A stretch of 64,000 nucleotides of DNA. Source: Bacteroidota bacterium. GTDB lineage: Bacteria; Bacteroidota; Bacteroidia; AKYH767-A; OLB10. The translations under genes and the position numbers were made by a program. The stretch's first letter is position 1. The number at the start of each line of letters is the position of its first letter. The notes under the pieces were generated by a model. The model was not told the origin of the DNA and ran no database searches. It was given only the letters and a program-made list of their open reading frames with translations. This document shows, piece after piece, positions 21,682-30,399 of this stretch. The stretch lies in contig JADJMG010000007.1 of the NCBI GenBank assembly GCA_016709725.1, forward strand, positions 1 to 64,000, read 5' to 3'.

Positions 21682-21708
21682 AGCTCCTCATTTCGAGGAG
21701 CTTTTTTT
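21682..21708 (+). terminator. Terminator of the FAH-family gene
   Basis: AGCTCCTC (21682-21689) pairs with GAGGAGCT (21695-21702) around the loop ATTTC, followed by a run of seven T. An A run before the stem would also allow some termination on the other strand. Confidence 0.88.
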
Positions 21709-21762
21709 GTGAGTAATTGGTTTGCTTTTAGCGAGCACTTCTCGTCTCGAATTTGCCAGGCA

Positions 21763-21943
21763 GGACAGCCTTACGGGGCTGTCCCTTACTGACAATCAAC
21801 CTAAAAACACCAAAACCATCTTTATGCCTTACAGGGCAAGTGTTTTGAAACCTTACGGGGTTTCGATATTGTCTTTTTATTTGATCAGGTCAGTCGCGGG
21901 TAACCTTACGGGGTTACCCGTTTTCTGACATCAACCTAAAACC
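21763..21943. ncRNA. Four-hairpin element with invariant CC-TTACGG-GG loops
   Basis: Four hairpins share the apex CC-TTAC(G/A)G-GG but have different, fully paired stems. GGACAG/CTGTCC lies at 21763-21784 and TG/CA at 21825-21838 (weak, with outer CAAAAC/GTTTTG at 21811-21816 and 21842-21847). GAAA/TTTC lies at 21847-21864 and CGGGTAA/TTACCCG at 21897-21920. The stems covary while the loop is constant, which points to selection on structure and loop sequence. The first and last hairpins are each followed by CTGACA(A)TCAACCTAAAA (21789-21806 and 21925-21941). The strand is unresolved. A small ORF across it only reads the repeats as LTGL peptides. The family is not recognised; it could be a structured RNA, a protein-binding array, or a mobile-element end. 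Confidence 0.6.
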
Positions 21944-22190
21944 AAATAAAAACTTTAAATTTTTCTGAAGAACGATTGCAATTCTGAGTTGCGGTTATGT
22001 GAATTTAAACGCCCACCCCTCCTTAAGGTTCGCGTTTTTATATAAAATCTTACAATAAATCTTACATTTGTTATATGTGCTTGACTATTAGTGTGGAGGA
22101 TTGAGGGAAACCCGAGATTTTGTATTAAAAAATATCCGAATCAACGAGCTTATTCATCTTTTACCTCAAAAATGATGGAGGTAGAATCCC
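21944..22190. other. Intergenic upstream of ribBA
   Basis: About 250 bases with no supported gene. A TACATTTG at 22063-22070 fits the -7 pattern on the plus strand and could start a short RNA or a second ribBA transcript. I recognise no FMN riboswitch (RFN element) here: its conserved multi-branched pattern is not apparent by eye. Confidence 0.35.
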
Positions 22191-22198
22191 TACCTTTG
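22191..22198 (+). promoter_or_regulatory. Putative -7 box of ribBA
   Basis: TACCTTTG fits TAnnTTTG and ends 18 bases before the ATG at 22217. Confidence 0.5.
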
Positions 22199-22216
22199 CA
22201 GGGTAAATATTGATCT

Positions 22217-23428
22217 ATGCGTGAAATTGAATTGAATAAGGTAGAAGATGCTATTGAAGCCATTCGTGCGGGGAAAATTATTATTGTAGTGGATGATGCT
22301 GATCGAGAGAATGAAGGCGATTTTTTGATGGCTTCTGAGTGCGCTACACCCGAATTAGTCAATTTTATGGCTACACATGGTCGTGGATTAATTTGTGTTT
22401 CGCTCAGTGAAGAACGTTGCGAAGAATTGGATTTGCCCATGATGGTTAATAAGAATACCGCTTCGCACGAAACCGCATTCACGATTTCTGTTGATTTGTT
22501 AGGACATGGATGTACCACGGGGATTTCAGCATCTGATCGTTCTAAAACCATTAAGGCACTCGTAAACCCATCTACAAAAGCAGAAGAACTTGGCCGACCT
22601 GGGCATATTTTTCCTTTAAAAGCGAAGAAAGGTGGTGTAATCCGTAGAGCAGGTCATACCGAAGCGGCCATGGATCTTGCACGTATGGCAGGATATTTCC
22701 CTAGTGGCGTGATTGTAGAAATCATGAATGAAGATGGTTCAATGGCTCGTTTACCCGAGTTGATGGAATTGGCTTCTAAATTCAATATGATCATTATTTC
22801 CATCGAAGACTTAATTAAGTATCGCCTCGAAAAAGAGAGCTTAATAGAAAGAATGGTGTCGGTGAACATGCCCACTACCTATGGGGAGTTTAATTTAGTA
22901 GCATTTCGTCACAAGGAAAGTCATGAAGAGCATCTCGCATTAATAAAAGGGACTTGGAAGGAAGATGAGCCGGTAATGGTGCGCGTACATTCATCCTGCA
23001 TGACAGGTGATATTTTTGGTTCGTGCCGATGTGATTGCGGTCCCCAATTGCATAGCGCCATGGAGATGATAGACAAAGAAGGGAAGGGCGTCATTCTTTA
23101 TATGAATCAAGAAGGAAGAGGGATAGGGCTAATGAATAAATTGCATGCCTATAAATTACAAGAGCAAGGCTTAGACACGGTAGAAGCGAATTTGCAACTT
23201 GGTTTCAAAATGGATGAACGTGATTATGGAGTAGGAGCACAAATTCTTCGTGACTTGGGCGTGAGTAAAATGCGTTTGATGACGAATAATCCAACTAAGC
23301 GTGCCGGACTTATTGGATATGGGTTGGAAATTGTAGAAAGTATTCCCATCGAAATTGTTCCTAATCCACACAATCAACAATATTTAGAAACCAAACGTGA
23401 TAAAATGGGACATGCCATTAAAGCATAA
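22217..23428 (+). CDS. ribBA: Bifunctional DHBP synthase / GTP cyclohydrolase II
   Basis: Makes both precursors of riboflavin. The N-terminal half (about residues 1-205) converts ribulose 5-phosphate to 3,4-dihydroxy-2-butanone 4-phosphate. The C-terminal half opens GTP. The first domain shows VVDDADRENEGDFLMASE (substrate-acid cluster) and GHTEAAMDLARMAG. The second shows VRVHSSCMTGDIFGSCRCDC near residues 255-274, carrying the three zinc cysteines, then NQEGRGIGLMNKLHAYKLQE. The C-terminus has TNNPTKRAGLIGYGLEI. At 403 residues it is the usual fused length. It has its own promoter box and no operon partner in the riboflavin pathway. Confidence 0.95.
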   Translation: MREIELNKVEDAIEAIRAGKIIIVVDDADRENEGDFLMASECATPELVNFMATHGRGLICVSLSEERCEELDLPMMVNKNTASHETAFTISVDLLGHGCTTGISASDRSKTIKALVNPSTKAEELGRPGHIFPLKAKKGGVIRRAGHTEAAMDLARMAGYFPSGVIVEIMNEDGSMARLPELMELASKFNMIIISIEDLIKYRLEKESLIERMVSVNMPTTYGEFNLVAFRHKESHEEHLALIKGTWKEDEPVMVRVHSSCMTGDIFGSCRCDCGPQLHSAMEMIDKEGKGVILYMNQEGRGIGLMNKLHAYKLQEQGLDTVEANLQLGFKMDERDYGVGAQILRDLGVSKMRLMTNNPTKRAGLIGYGLEIVESIPIEIVPNPHNQQYLETKRDKMGHAIKA

Positions 23429-23530
23429 GCCTGCATGGAGAAGGTTTTCTTTTGCAAATTATTCATTGATAGAGTATAAACTTGTTCATTTTTAGATGAA
23501 AAATGAGTTTAAATATCGCTTCCTAAACTT

Positions 23531-23538
23531 TATCTTTG
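23531..23538 (+). promoter_or_regulatory. Putative -7 box of glmM
   Basis: TATCTTTG fits TAnnTTTG and ends 39 bases before the ATG at 23578. It overlaps a longer in-frame extension (from 23536), which argues for the downstream start. Confidence 0.5.
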
Positions 23539-23577
23539 TATTCGTATTTTTTCCGAATATACAATCGAAATAATTAT

Positions 23578-24984
23578 ATGACCTTAATAAAATCAATTTC
23601 TGGAATTCGTGGAACCATTGGCGGTAAAGCAGGCGATGGGCTTTCTCCTTTTGATGTTCTTAAATTCACGTCAGCCTATGGCGCTTGGATTCAGAAAGCA
23701 CATCCAAGTGTGAAATGTAAAGTAGTAATTGGTAGAGATGCACGGATCTCGGGTCAAATGGTAAGCGGATTAGTTTCTTCTACCTTGATGAGTTTAGGAA
23801 TTGATGTAATTGATACCGGATTATCTACTACACCCACCGTAGAGATGGCAGTACCCTTCCATCATGCACAAGGTGGAATTATACTAACAGCTAGTCATAA
23901 CCCTAAACAGTGGAATGCATTAAAATTGTTAAATCATAAAGGAGAATTTATTTCTGCGGATGATGGTGCCGAGGTATTACATATTGCTGAAAATGGAAAT
24001 GTTGAATTTGCAGATGTGAATTCATTGGGAAAATTAACTACGGATCAACTAGCCATTGCTCGACATATTGATGCCATTTTAGGGTTGCCTATGGTGGACA
24101 GAAAAGCCATTAAAGCAGCTAAATTTATTGTAGCTATTGATTGTGTTAATTCGACGGGTGGAATTGCCTTACCTCCTTTATTAAAAGCACTGGGTGTGGA
24201 GCAGGTGATTGAATTATACTGCATGCCTGATGGGAATTTTCCACACAACCCCGAGCCGCTCCCGGAGCATCTCACCGAAATTTCAAAAGTAGTTGTGAAA
24301 AGTAAAGCACATCTTGGATTGGTAGTCGATCCTGATGTGGATCGTTTAGCTATCGTTTCTGAAGATGGTGAAATGTTTGGTGAAGAATATACTTTAGTTG
24401 CAGTTGCTGATTATGTATTACAACATAAAAAGGGAAATACAGTTTCTAATCTTTCCTCTACACGAGCATTGCGCGATGTAACCGAAAAGCATGGCGGAAC
24501 TTATGCAGCGAGTGCTGTTGGCGAAGTAAATGTAGTCGAGAAAATGAAAGCAACCAATGCTGTCATTGGTGGTGAAGGAAATGGAGGCGTGATCCTTCCT
24601 GAATTGCATTATGGTCGAGATGCATTAGCCGGAATTGCATTATTCCTTTCACATTTAGCGAAATCGGGAAAATCGTGTTCCATGTTGCGTTCCAGTTATC
24701 CTGGATATTTCATCTCCAAAAATAAAATTGAATTAACCCCCGATGTAAATGTAGATTTGATTTTAGAAAACATCATTGAAAAATATAAAAACCATCCTGT
24801 AAATACGATCGATGGAGTAAAAATTGAATTTGATAAAGAATGGGTGCATTTACGTCGTTCCAATACAGAACCCATCATCCGAATTTATTCTGAAAGTCAA
24901 TCAATGACGACTGCAAACAATTTGGCAGGGAAAATAATTGCTGATATCAAAGACATTCTCAGCGGGGTGTTGTCAAAAGTTTAA
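23578..24984 (+). CDS. glmM: Phosphoglucosamine mutase family protein
   Basis: Alpha-D-phosphohexomutase, 468 residues, most likely converting glucosamine 6-phosphate to glucosamine 1-phosphate for peptidoglycan and polysaccharide precursors. It begins MTLIKSISGIRGTIGG. The phosphoserine loop is TASHNP at residues 104-109 (Ser106). The metal loop is DPDVDRLAIV, the sugar loop is GEGNGGVI, and the phosphate-binding loop is RRSNTEPIIRIY near the C-terminus. The start was placed at 23578 because the -7 box lies inside the longer frame. The cysteine desulfurase follows by three bases, so the two are probably cotranscribed. A phosphomannomutase role cannot be excluded from sequence. Confidence 0.88.
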   Translation: MTLIKSISGIRGTIGGKAGDGLSPFDVLKFTSAYGAWIQKAHPSVKCKVVIGRDARISGQMVSGLVSSTLMSLGIDVIDTGLSTTPTVEMAVPFHHAQGGIILTASHNPKQWNALKLLNHKGEFISADDGAEVLHIAENGNVEFADVNSLGKLTTDQLAIARHIDAILGLPMVDRKAIKAAKFIVAIDCVNSTGGIALPPLLKALGVEQVIELYCMPDGNFPHNPEPLPEHLTEISKVVVKSKAHLGLVVDPDVDRLAIVSEDGEMFGEEYTLVAVADYVLQHKKGNTVSNLSSTRALRDVTEKHGGTYAASAVGEVNVVEKMKATNAVIGGEGNGGVILPELHYGRDALAGIALFLSHLAKSGKSCSMLRSSYPGYFISKNKIELTPDVNVDLILENIIEKYKNHPVNTIDGVKIEFDKEWVHLRRSNTEPIIRIYSESQSMTTANNLAGKIIADIKDILSGVLSKV

Positions 24985-24987
24985 ACC

Positions 24988-26132
24988 ATGAATACTATGA
25001 AAGTCTATTTAGATAATGCTGCTACCACTCCGATTCACCCTTTAGTGGTGGAGGCGATGCTTCCTGTTTTATCTAACCAGTTTGGTAATCCTTCTTCTAT
25101 TCATTCCTACGGAAGAGAAGTAAGAACTGTGGTTGAAGGTGCACGAAAAAAAGTGGCTCAACTTTTAAATACCTCTCCCTCCGAAATATTTTTTACTTCT
25201 GGTGGAACCGAAGCCGACAATATGGCGATTCGATGTTGTGTACATGATTTGGGAGTTACACATATCATAACTTCTGCAATTGAACATCATGCCGTATTGC
25301 ATACTGCAGAAGATATGGAGAAAAGAGGATTAGTTAAATTGAGTTTTGTTAATATCGATAATGCTGGTCAAGTTGATTTGAATCACTTAGAGTGGTTGTT
25401 AAAGGTGGAGGGAAAACATTGATTTCATTTATGCATGCGAACAATGAAATTGGCACCATGATTTCGATTTAGAAAGTGGGTTCACTTTGTAGAAAATATA
25501 ATGCATTATTTCATTCCGATACCGTGCAAACATTAGGTCATTTCGTTCATGATTTATCGGTATTGCCCGTTGATTTTATTACGGGAGCGGCTCATAAATT
25601 CCATGGACCAAAAGGTGTTGGATTTTTGTACATAAATAATCGTGTAAAAATTAAGCCTTATATCACAGGTGGTGCACAAGAGCGCAATATGCGTGGAGGA
25701 ACCGAAAACGTTTATGGAATTGTAGGCTTGGCAAAGGCGTTGGAAATAGCATATGAGCATATTGATAGTGATATCAAAGAAATTTCTGAATTGAAAAAGT
25801 ATATGATGGATGAATTGATAGCGTCCATTCCAGGCATTGAATTTCACGGCGACCAACGTCCTGAACATAGTTTATATACCGTACTTAATGTTTGTTTTCC
25901 TCCTTGCGAGAATGCTGAGATGCTCCTCTTTAGTTTAGATATTGCAGGAATTGCTTGTTCTGCAGGCAGTGCTTGTTCATCGGGAAGTAATGTGGGTTCA
26001 CATGTATTGAAGGGAATTGGTGCGGATCCGAATCGCCCTACCATTCGTTTTTCATTCAGTAGATTTAACACCAAGGAAGAAATTGATTATTGCGTGGAAA
26101 AGGTGCGCGAGCTCTTCTTAGTGAAAGCTTAA
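24988..26132 (+). pseudogene. Cysteine desulfurase, NifS/IscS family (frameshift and one stop)
   Basis: PLP enzyme that takes sulfur from cysteine for Fe-S clusters and other sulfur products. It begins MKVYLDNAATTPIHPLVVEA. The PLP region shows TSGGTEADN and HHAVLHT, and the Schiff-base lysine stretch is ITGAAHKFHGPKG. The active-site cysteine loop is GIACSAGSACSSGSN near the C-terminus. Two defects occur close together. Near 25412 one A is missing from an A run (KVEGK should continue as TLISFMHANNEIGTM). At about 25470 a TAG stands where CAG would encode the usual Gln. All catalytic parts are otherwise intact over about 381 codons, so base-call errors are the simplest reading. It follows glmM directly. 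Confidence 0.88.
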
Positions 26133-26232
26133 GCATTTTAGAGGGTGAAATGAGTTGAGCTAAAAACTCTTACACGATTTTATTTTGATGTTGCTCTATA
26201 ATTTCGTACCTTGTACGATGAAAATTCATAGT

Positions 26233-28488
26233 ATGCGAAAAATTATACTCTCTATTCTGCTAATTACTGTTTTTATTAATTCAGGATTGGCGCAAACAAA
26301 TTTTAACGTTCAATTTCGTTCTCAACTGCCCTATGGCACTACAGTTGATTTATCAAATATTTGGGGGTATGTAGATTCATTGGGAAATGAATACGCATTA
26401 GTAGGAGCGCAGAATGGATTATCTATTGTGGATGTTACCAATCCAACAAATCCAATTGTTAAATTTACGGTGGCGGGAACGAATTCCTCGTGGAGAGAAG
26501 TGCAAGTGCATGGTAAGTATGCCTATGTAACTACAGAAGGTTGTTGTAATGGATTGCAAATTGTAAATTTATCTAACCTTCCTGCATCCGTAAGTTCCAA
26601 GTATTGGACAGGCTCAGGTGCCATAGCAGGAACACTTGGTAGAATTCACTCGTTACATATTCGTGATTCGTATTTATATTTAAATGGATCGCAATTGTTT
26701 GGTGGTGCCGCTTTGATTGTTTCATTATCAGATCCATGGAATCCAACGTACTTATCCAATACTTCGGCTGGATTTTCGGGGAGTACACGATATATTCATG
26801 ATTGCTACGTAAGGAATGATACGCTTTGGGGCGCGAATATTTATGCTGGATATTTCTCTGTATTTGATGTAAGCAACAAATCGAATCCAGTGTTTATCAG
26901 TGCTCAAAACACACCTAATAATTTTACACACAATACTTGGATGGCGGATAATGGAAGTTCAGTATTGTTTACTACCGATGAAGTGAGTAATTCTTTTTTA
27001 GCAGCCTACGATGTTTCTAATACGTCCAATATTGTTTTTCTAGATCGGTTGCAGGGAAATCCAGGAAGTGGATCCATCATTCACAATACCTATATCCGAA
27101 ATAATTTCGCGATAAGTTCTTATTATAAAGATGGTGTTACAATTGTTGATGTGAGTCGACCTAAAAACATGATTACTGTCGGGAAATACGATACTTATAC
27201 GCAGGGTGCAGGAAACGGATTTAATGGCGCCTGGGGCGTGCATCCTTACTTGCCTTCTGGAAATTTAATTATATCTGATATTGATAACGGACTCTTTGTA
27301 CTAACGCCAACCTATATCCGCGCATGCTATTTGGAAGGCTCTATTACTGATTCCTGTTCAGGATTGCCTTTGTCAAATGTATCGGTTGTTATTACGGGTG
27401 GGACACACCACAATGAACTGTCATTGCTAAACGGAGAGTATCGGACCGGTACAGCCACTGCTGGATCTTTTACAGTTACATTTAGTAAGTCAGGTTATAC
27501 ATCCAAAGTGTTTAACAATGTGGTTTTGCAAAATGGTGTGTTAAATGCAATGAATGTTCAGTTGCGTCCATTGGATGCTGTAAATATTACATCATCAAGT
27601 ACTATCAATCCATTGTGTAATACTGCAGCAACAGGTTCTATAAATATTACCACAGGGAACGGTACTTTACCGCTGTCTTTCCAATGGTCGAACGGAGCTA
27701 CCACGGAAGATTTAGTAAACGTAATTGCTGGAATGTATACTGTAACGGTCACCGATGGAATTGGATGTGCCTCCATGCGTACCATCACGCTGATTGCTCC
27801 GCCTGCGATTACCGCTGCTCAAACTGTTTTACCAGTAACATGTAATCAAGCACATGATGGTGTAATTGGTGTGAATGTAAATGGGGGAGTTGGACCTTAT
27901 GTTTATCAGTGGACCTATCAGCCATTTCCTCCTATTGCAAATGGAGGAAATGCGAAGACGAAGTTGTCCCATGCAAAGAATAATTCTATTTTAAGTTCTT
28001 TAAGTATGACTCCGGATAGTACCGGCATCGACAGTTTAATAGCAGGAATCTACCAACTTCAGATTACCGATAACAATGGTTGTGTAAAAACTTCAAGTTA
28101 TAATTTGTTTGATCCATTGAATCCATGTAGTGTTACTATTTCACTGCGCCTCTTTTTGGAAGGATTTTATACTGGTGCAAATGCGATGACTCCTGTTGTA
28201 AATTCATCTTTACAATTAACCGATACCATTCATTTTGAATTGAGGGCGACAATCGCTCCATTCGCTGTTCAACATTCTGCTACAGGGGTTGTGAATTCAA
28301 GTGGTTATGTCGATTTTGTTTTTCCGCCATCTTTATGGCAGCAGTCGTATTACATGGTCGTTAAACATAGAAACAGTATTGAGACCTGGAGTAAAACACC
28401 GTTTTATATTCCACAGGGCATTCAGAGTTTTAGTTTAACGAATTCGTTAGTTCCAATTACAAATCCGAATCGATTTGTTACAGAATAA
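26233..28488 (+). CDS. Secreted choice-of-anchor-B / LVIVD-repeat protein
   Basis: Exported protein of about 751 residues. The signal peptide is MRKIILSILLITVFINSGLA. Residues about 25-370 form the LVIVD-type propeller of choice-of-anchor-B proteins, with repeats such as NGLSIVDVTNPTNPIV, NGLQIVNLSNLP and DGVTIVDVSRPKNMITVG, and conserved histidines in SLHIRD and HNTYIRN. A carboxypeptidase-regulatory-like Ig domain follows (EGSITDSCSGLPLSNVSVVI). Two SprB-like repeats then contain LPLSFQWSNGATTEDL and YTVTVTDGIGC. The C-terminus (ending ITNPNRFVTE) shows no obvious T9SS sorting motif, so the export end may differ. An upstream ATG at 26218 would add five residues before the signal peptide. 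Confidence 0.85.
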   Translation: MRKIILSILLITVFINSGLAQTNFNVQFRSQLPYGTTVDLSNIWGYVDSLGNEYALVGAQNGLSIVDVTNPTNPIVKFTVAGTNSSWREVQVHGKYAYVTTEGCCNGLQIVNLSNLPASVSSKYWTGSGAIAGTLGRIHSLHIRDSYLYLNGSQLFGGAALIVSLSDPWNPTYLSNTSAGFSGSTRYIHDCYVRNDTLWGANIYAGYFSVFDVSNKSNPVFISAQNTPNNFTHNTWMADNGSSVLFTTDEVSNSFLAAYDVSNTSNIVFLDRLQGNPGSGSIIHNTYIRNNFAISSYYKDGVTIVDVSRPKNMITVGKYDTYTQGAGNGFNGAWGVHPYLPSGNLIISDIDNGLFVLTPTYIRACYLEGSITDSCSGLPLSNVSVVITGGTHHNELSLLNGEYRTGTATAGSFTVTFSKSGYTSKVFNNVVLQNGVLNAMNVQLRPLDAVNITSSSTINPLCNTAATGSINITTGNGTLPLSFQWSNGATTEDLVNVIAGMYTVTVTDGIGCASMRTITLIAPPAITAAQTVLPVTCNQAHDGVIGVNVNGGVGPYVYQWTYQPFPPIANGGNAKTKLSHAKNNSILSSLSMTPDSTGIDSLIAGIYQLQITDNNGCVKTSSYNLFDPLNPCSVTISLRLFLEGFYTGANAMTPVVNSSLQLTDTIHFELRATIAPFAVQHSATGVVNSSGYVDFVFPPSLWQQSYYMVVKHRNSIETWSKTPFYIPQGIQSFSLTNSLVPITNPNRFVTE

Positions 28489-28904
28489 ATAATTTTAATT
28501 GTACTATTTTACTCATTTGCCAACCTAGATTTATTAAAAATTCTTTCTCTTGCTTCTTTGTAGGATCTAATGCTAGCGCATGAACGAAAATTTTTAAATT
28601 AAATCGATGAAAAGGTAATTTGAAAGCTATTAAAGGATGCAATTTTGTTAGGTCATGATTTGTCACATTTTACAAAGTGAAATTTGTATGTGCTCTTAAT
28701 TAAATCCGTTTAAATCATATTTATCCGTTTTACAATTTGAAGCTTTAGCGAAAGATTGTGTAATCCGTGTCTGCCTGCTTTGCTCCGCTGAAGCTACAGC
28801 AAAAGCGATGCAGCAGGCAGGTTCCAAATAAATAGTTTTTAAGAATCTACTATCTTGTTTTTAATTCAAACCTTTATTCAAACCAGATAATAAACTAGGA
28901 AAAA
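28489..28904. other. Intergenic with a REP-like inverted repeat
   Basis: The only clear structure is at 28771-28820, where CTGCCTGCT pairs with AGCAGGCAG and inner TTTGCT pairs with AGCAAA. The rest shows no supported gene. A 62-codon minus-strand ORF at 28478-28666 has no recognisable family features. Confidence 0.5.
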
Positions 28905-29369
28905 TCAACTATGCTTCTTAATCACTTTAGCCGGCACACCACCCACCATAGTATTCTCTTCTACACTTGAATTTACCACGGCTCCAGCAGCTAAAACGGC
29001 TCGCGATCCAATATTCACATTGGGCAATATAATCACGCCAGCACCAATCCACGCATCGTTTGCAATACATATTTTTCCACGAATAGGAGGGAAGATGTCA
29101 TTCAAAGTAGAATTATTTGCATCTGATGATAATATTAAACTTACTCTTGGTCCAATGGAAACGCGATCGCCGATTTCTAACTCGCAAGAATTATCCGAAT
29201 TCATCATTGATAAAACCAATCCCGGACCAATATATACTTCGTTGCCGACCTTAAATCCACATTGACGCAAAGCCATCGTTCTGATTTTATTGGACGGAAA
29301 GTATCCCACTAAAAAACGCATGAATTTAATCCATGATTGTTCAAGTATATTTCGTTTTCTACTATTCAT
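28905..29369 (-). CDS. Hexapeptide-repeat acyltransferase (WcaF/NodL-like)
   Basis: Left-handed beta-helix O-acyltransferase of 154 residues, likely adding acetyl groups to sugars of the exopolysaccharide. The hexapeptide register is visible in GNEVYIGPGLVLSM, IGDRVSIGPRVSLI and the run IANDAWIGAGVIILPNVNIG. The typical C-terminal motif is MVGGVPAKVIKKHS. A short N-terminal helical part (residues 1-30) is usual for the group. It is the last gene of the minus-strand polysaccharide locus, ten bases after the FemAB-like gene. I saw no terminator after it. The acyl donor and acceptor cannot be read from sequence. Confidence 0.88.
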   Translation of the reverse strand: MNSRKRNILEQSWIKFMRFLVGYFPSNKIRTMALRQCGFKVGNEVYIGPGLVLSMMNSDNSCELEIGDRVSIGPRVSLILSSDANNSTLNDIFPPIRGKICIANDAWIGAGVIILPNVNIGSRAVLAAGAVVNSSVEENTMVGGVPAKVIKKHS

Positions 29370-29378
29370 CTGCCAAAA

Positions 29379-30398
29379 TCATTTTATAAATTTAAGCAAT
29401 TTTAATCCAAGAATTCCAATTTTCATCAAGAGCGGTTTGTGAATCTTCTCATAGCGACCATATTGAATCAATTCACCACCAAATTTAGCTTTGAAATCTC
29501 TCACTCCGTAATCAGCATCGGGTTTTCCGGCTCCTAAGAAATCAAAGTGTTTCAATCCCATTTTTTGTCCTTCAGCAATCGCAGCCCATGTAGATAGAAT
29601 ACTCGGAAATTGATCTTTGTATTCTTTATCCATACCCGCAATATACCATTCATAAATCGCTTTTCCCGGGAAGATGGGACAAACAATTCCTCCAATGATT
29701 TTCCCTTCGTATCGAATTAATAAAAATTTACCGAGGCCATTTGGCACAAGTTGCTCTCTGAAGAAATCAAAAAATTCCTTTGGTGCTAAAGGTTTATTTA
29801 CTTTTTCTTTATAAAGTTTTTGCAGTAATAAGTAAAAATCATTTATATCTTCTTCACGATTGGTTTCAATAATTTCTGCACTACCTAATCCCTTTTTAAT
29901 TTGTCGGGATTTGCTTTTACTCATGGCAGCTAGCAATTGCTCTAAACTTTCTGCCTTAGTATGTACTAAAAAATTCAGATGTTCAAGGTAATTGAAATTT
30001 GCTTTTTGAAATGATGATTTCAGCTTCGTAGTATCAAAGGTGTTTCTGAATTGCGTGTAGATGGCTTTCTTTCCGACAGTGTCTTGATACTGTTTGAGTA
30101 AGATTTCACAAACTTCATTATTATCTACTAATGGACCTCCCCAAATGATGCTACGACTGGTTAGTTGTGCATATAATTTTGGTTCTTGCTGCAAGACACT
30201 TACAAGTATACCAGCAATTTTTCCGTTGTTATCTAAAGCTGCAAAAACAGATGGCGTATATCCTGGAACGTGTTGAAATAATTCAAACGCTTCGGGTAAT
30301 TGGAAAAAATTTCCATCCAGGTGCGTCAATACATACTCTTTCCATCCCGACTTTCGGATGAATGCTGAATCTGTATGAACGATATATTTTTCCGACAT
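29379..30398 (-). CDS. FemAB/GNAT-fold peptidyl- or acyl-transferase
   Basis: A 339-residue protein of the FemAB-like double-GNAT group. Near the start it has YVLTHLDGNFFQLPEAFELF, the usual opening of this group. Helical QLLAAMSKSKSRQIKKGLGS lies mid-protein. The second GNAT half shows LLIRYEGKIIGGIVCPIFPG, KAIYEWYIAG and LKHFDFLGAGKPDADYGVRD. Classical FemAB enzymes transfer amino acids to lipid II; relatives inside polysaccharide loci probably attach aminoacyl or acyl groups to an amino sugar. Two bases separate it from the upstream deacetylase-like gene. The substrate is inferred only from context. Confidence 0.8.
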   Translation of the reverse strand: MSEKYIVHTDSAFIRKSGWKEYVLTHLDGNFFQLPEAFELFQHVPGYTPSVFAALDNNGKIAGILVSVLQQEPKLYAQLTSRSIIWGGPLVDNNEVCEILLKQYQDTVGKKAIYTQFRNTFDTTKLKSSFQKANFNYLEHLNFLVHTKAESLEQLLAAMSKSKSRQIKKGLGSAEIIETNREEDINDFYLLLQKLYKEKVNKPLAPKEFFDFFREQLVPNGLGKFLLIRYEGKIIGGIVCPIFPGKAIYEWYIAGMDKEYKDQFPSILSTWAAIAEGQKMGLKHFDFLGAGKPDADYGVRDFKAKFGGELIQYGRYEKIHKPLLMKIGILGLKLLKFIK

Positions 30399-30399
30399 T

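Noticed and set aside
21722..21928. 68-codon ORF over the hairpin array
   Set aside because: Its sequence (SLTGLSL, NLTGLPV) merely translates the hairpins, and the DNA shows stem covariation instead of codon constraint.
22081..22190. FMN riboswitch before ribBA
   Set aside because: I could not find the conserved RFN segments; only a -7 box and short AT-rich leader are visible.
24988..26132. Two independent cysteine desulfurase paralogues
   Set aside because: The two frames are the N- and C-terminal parts of one enzyme and do not overlap in family coordinates.
28478..28666. 62-codon minus-strand ORF
   Set aside because: No family features and it overlaps the end of the LVIVD-repeat gene.
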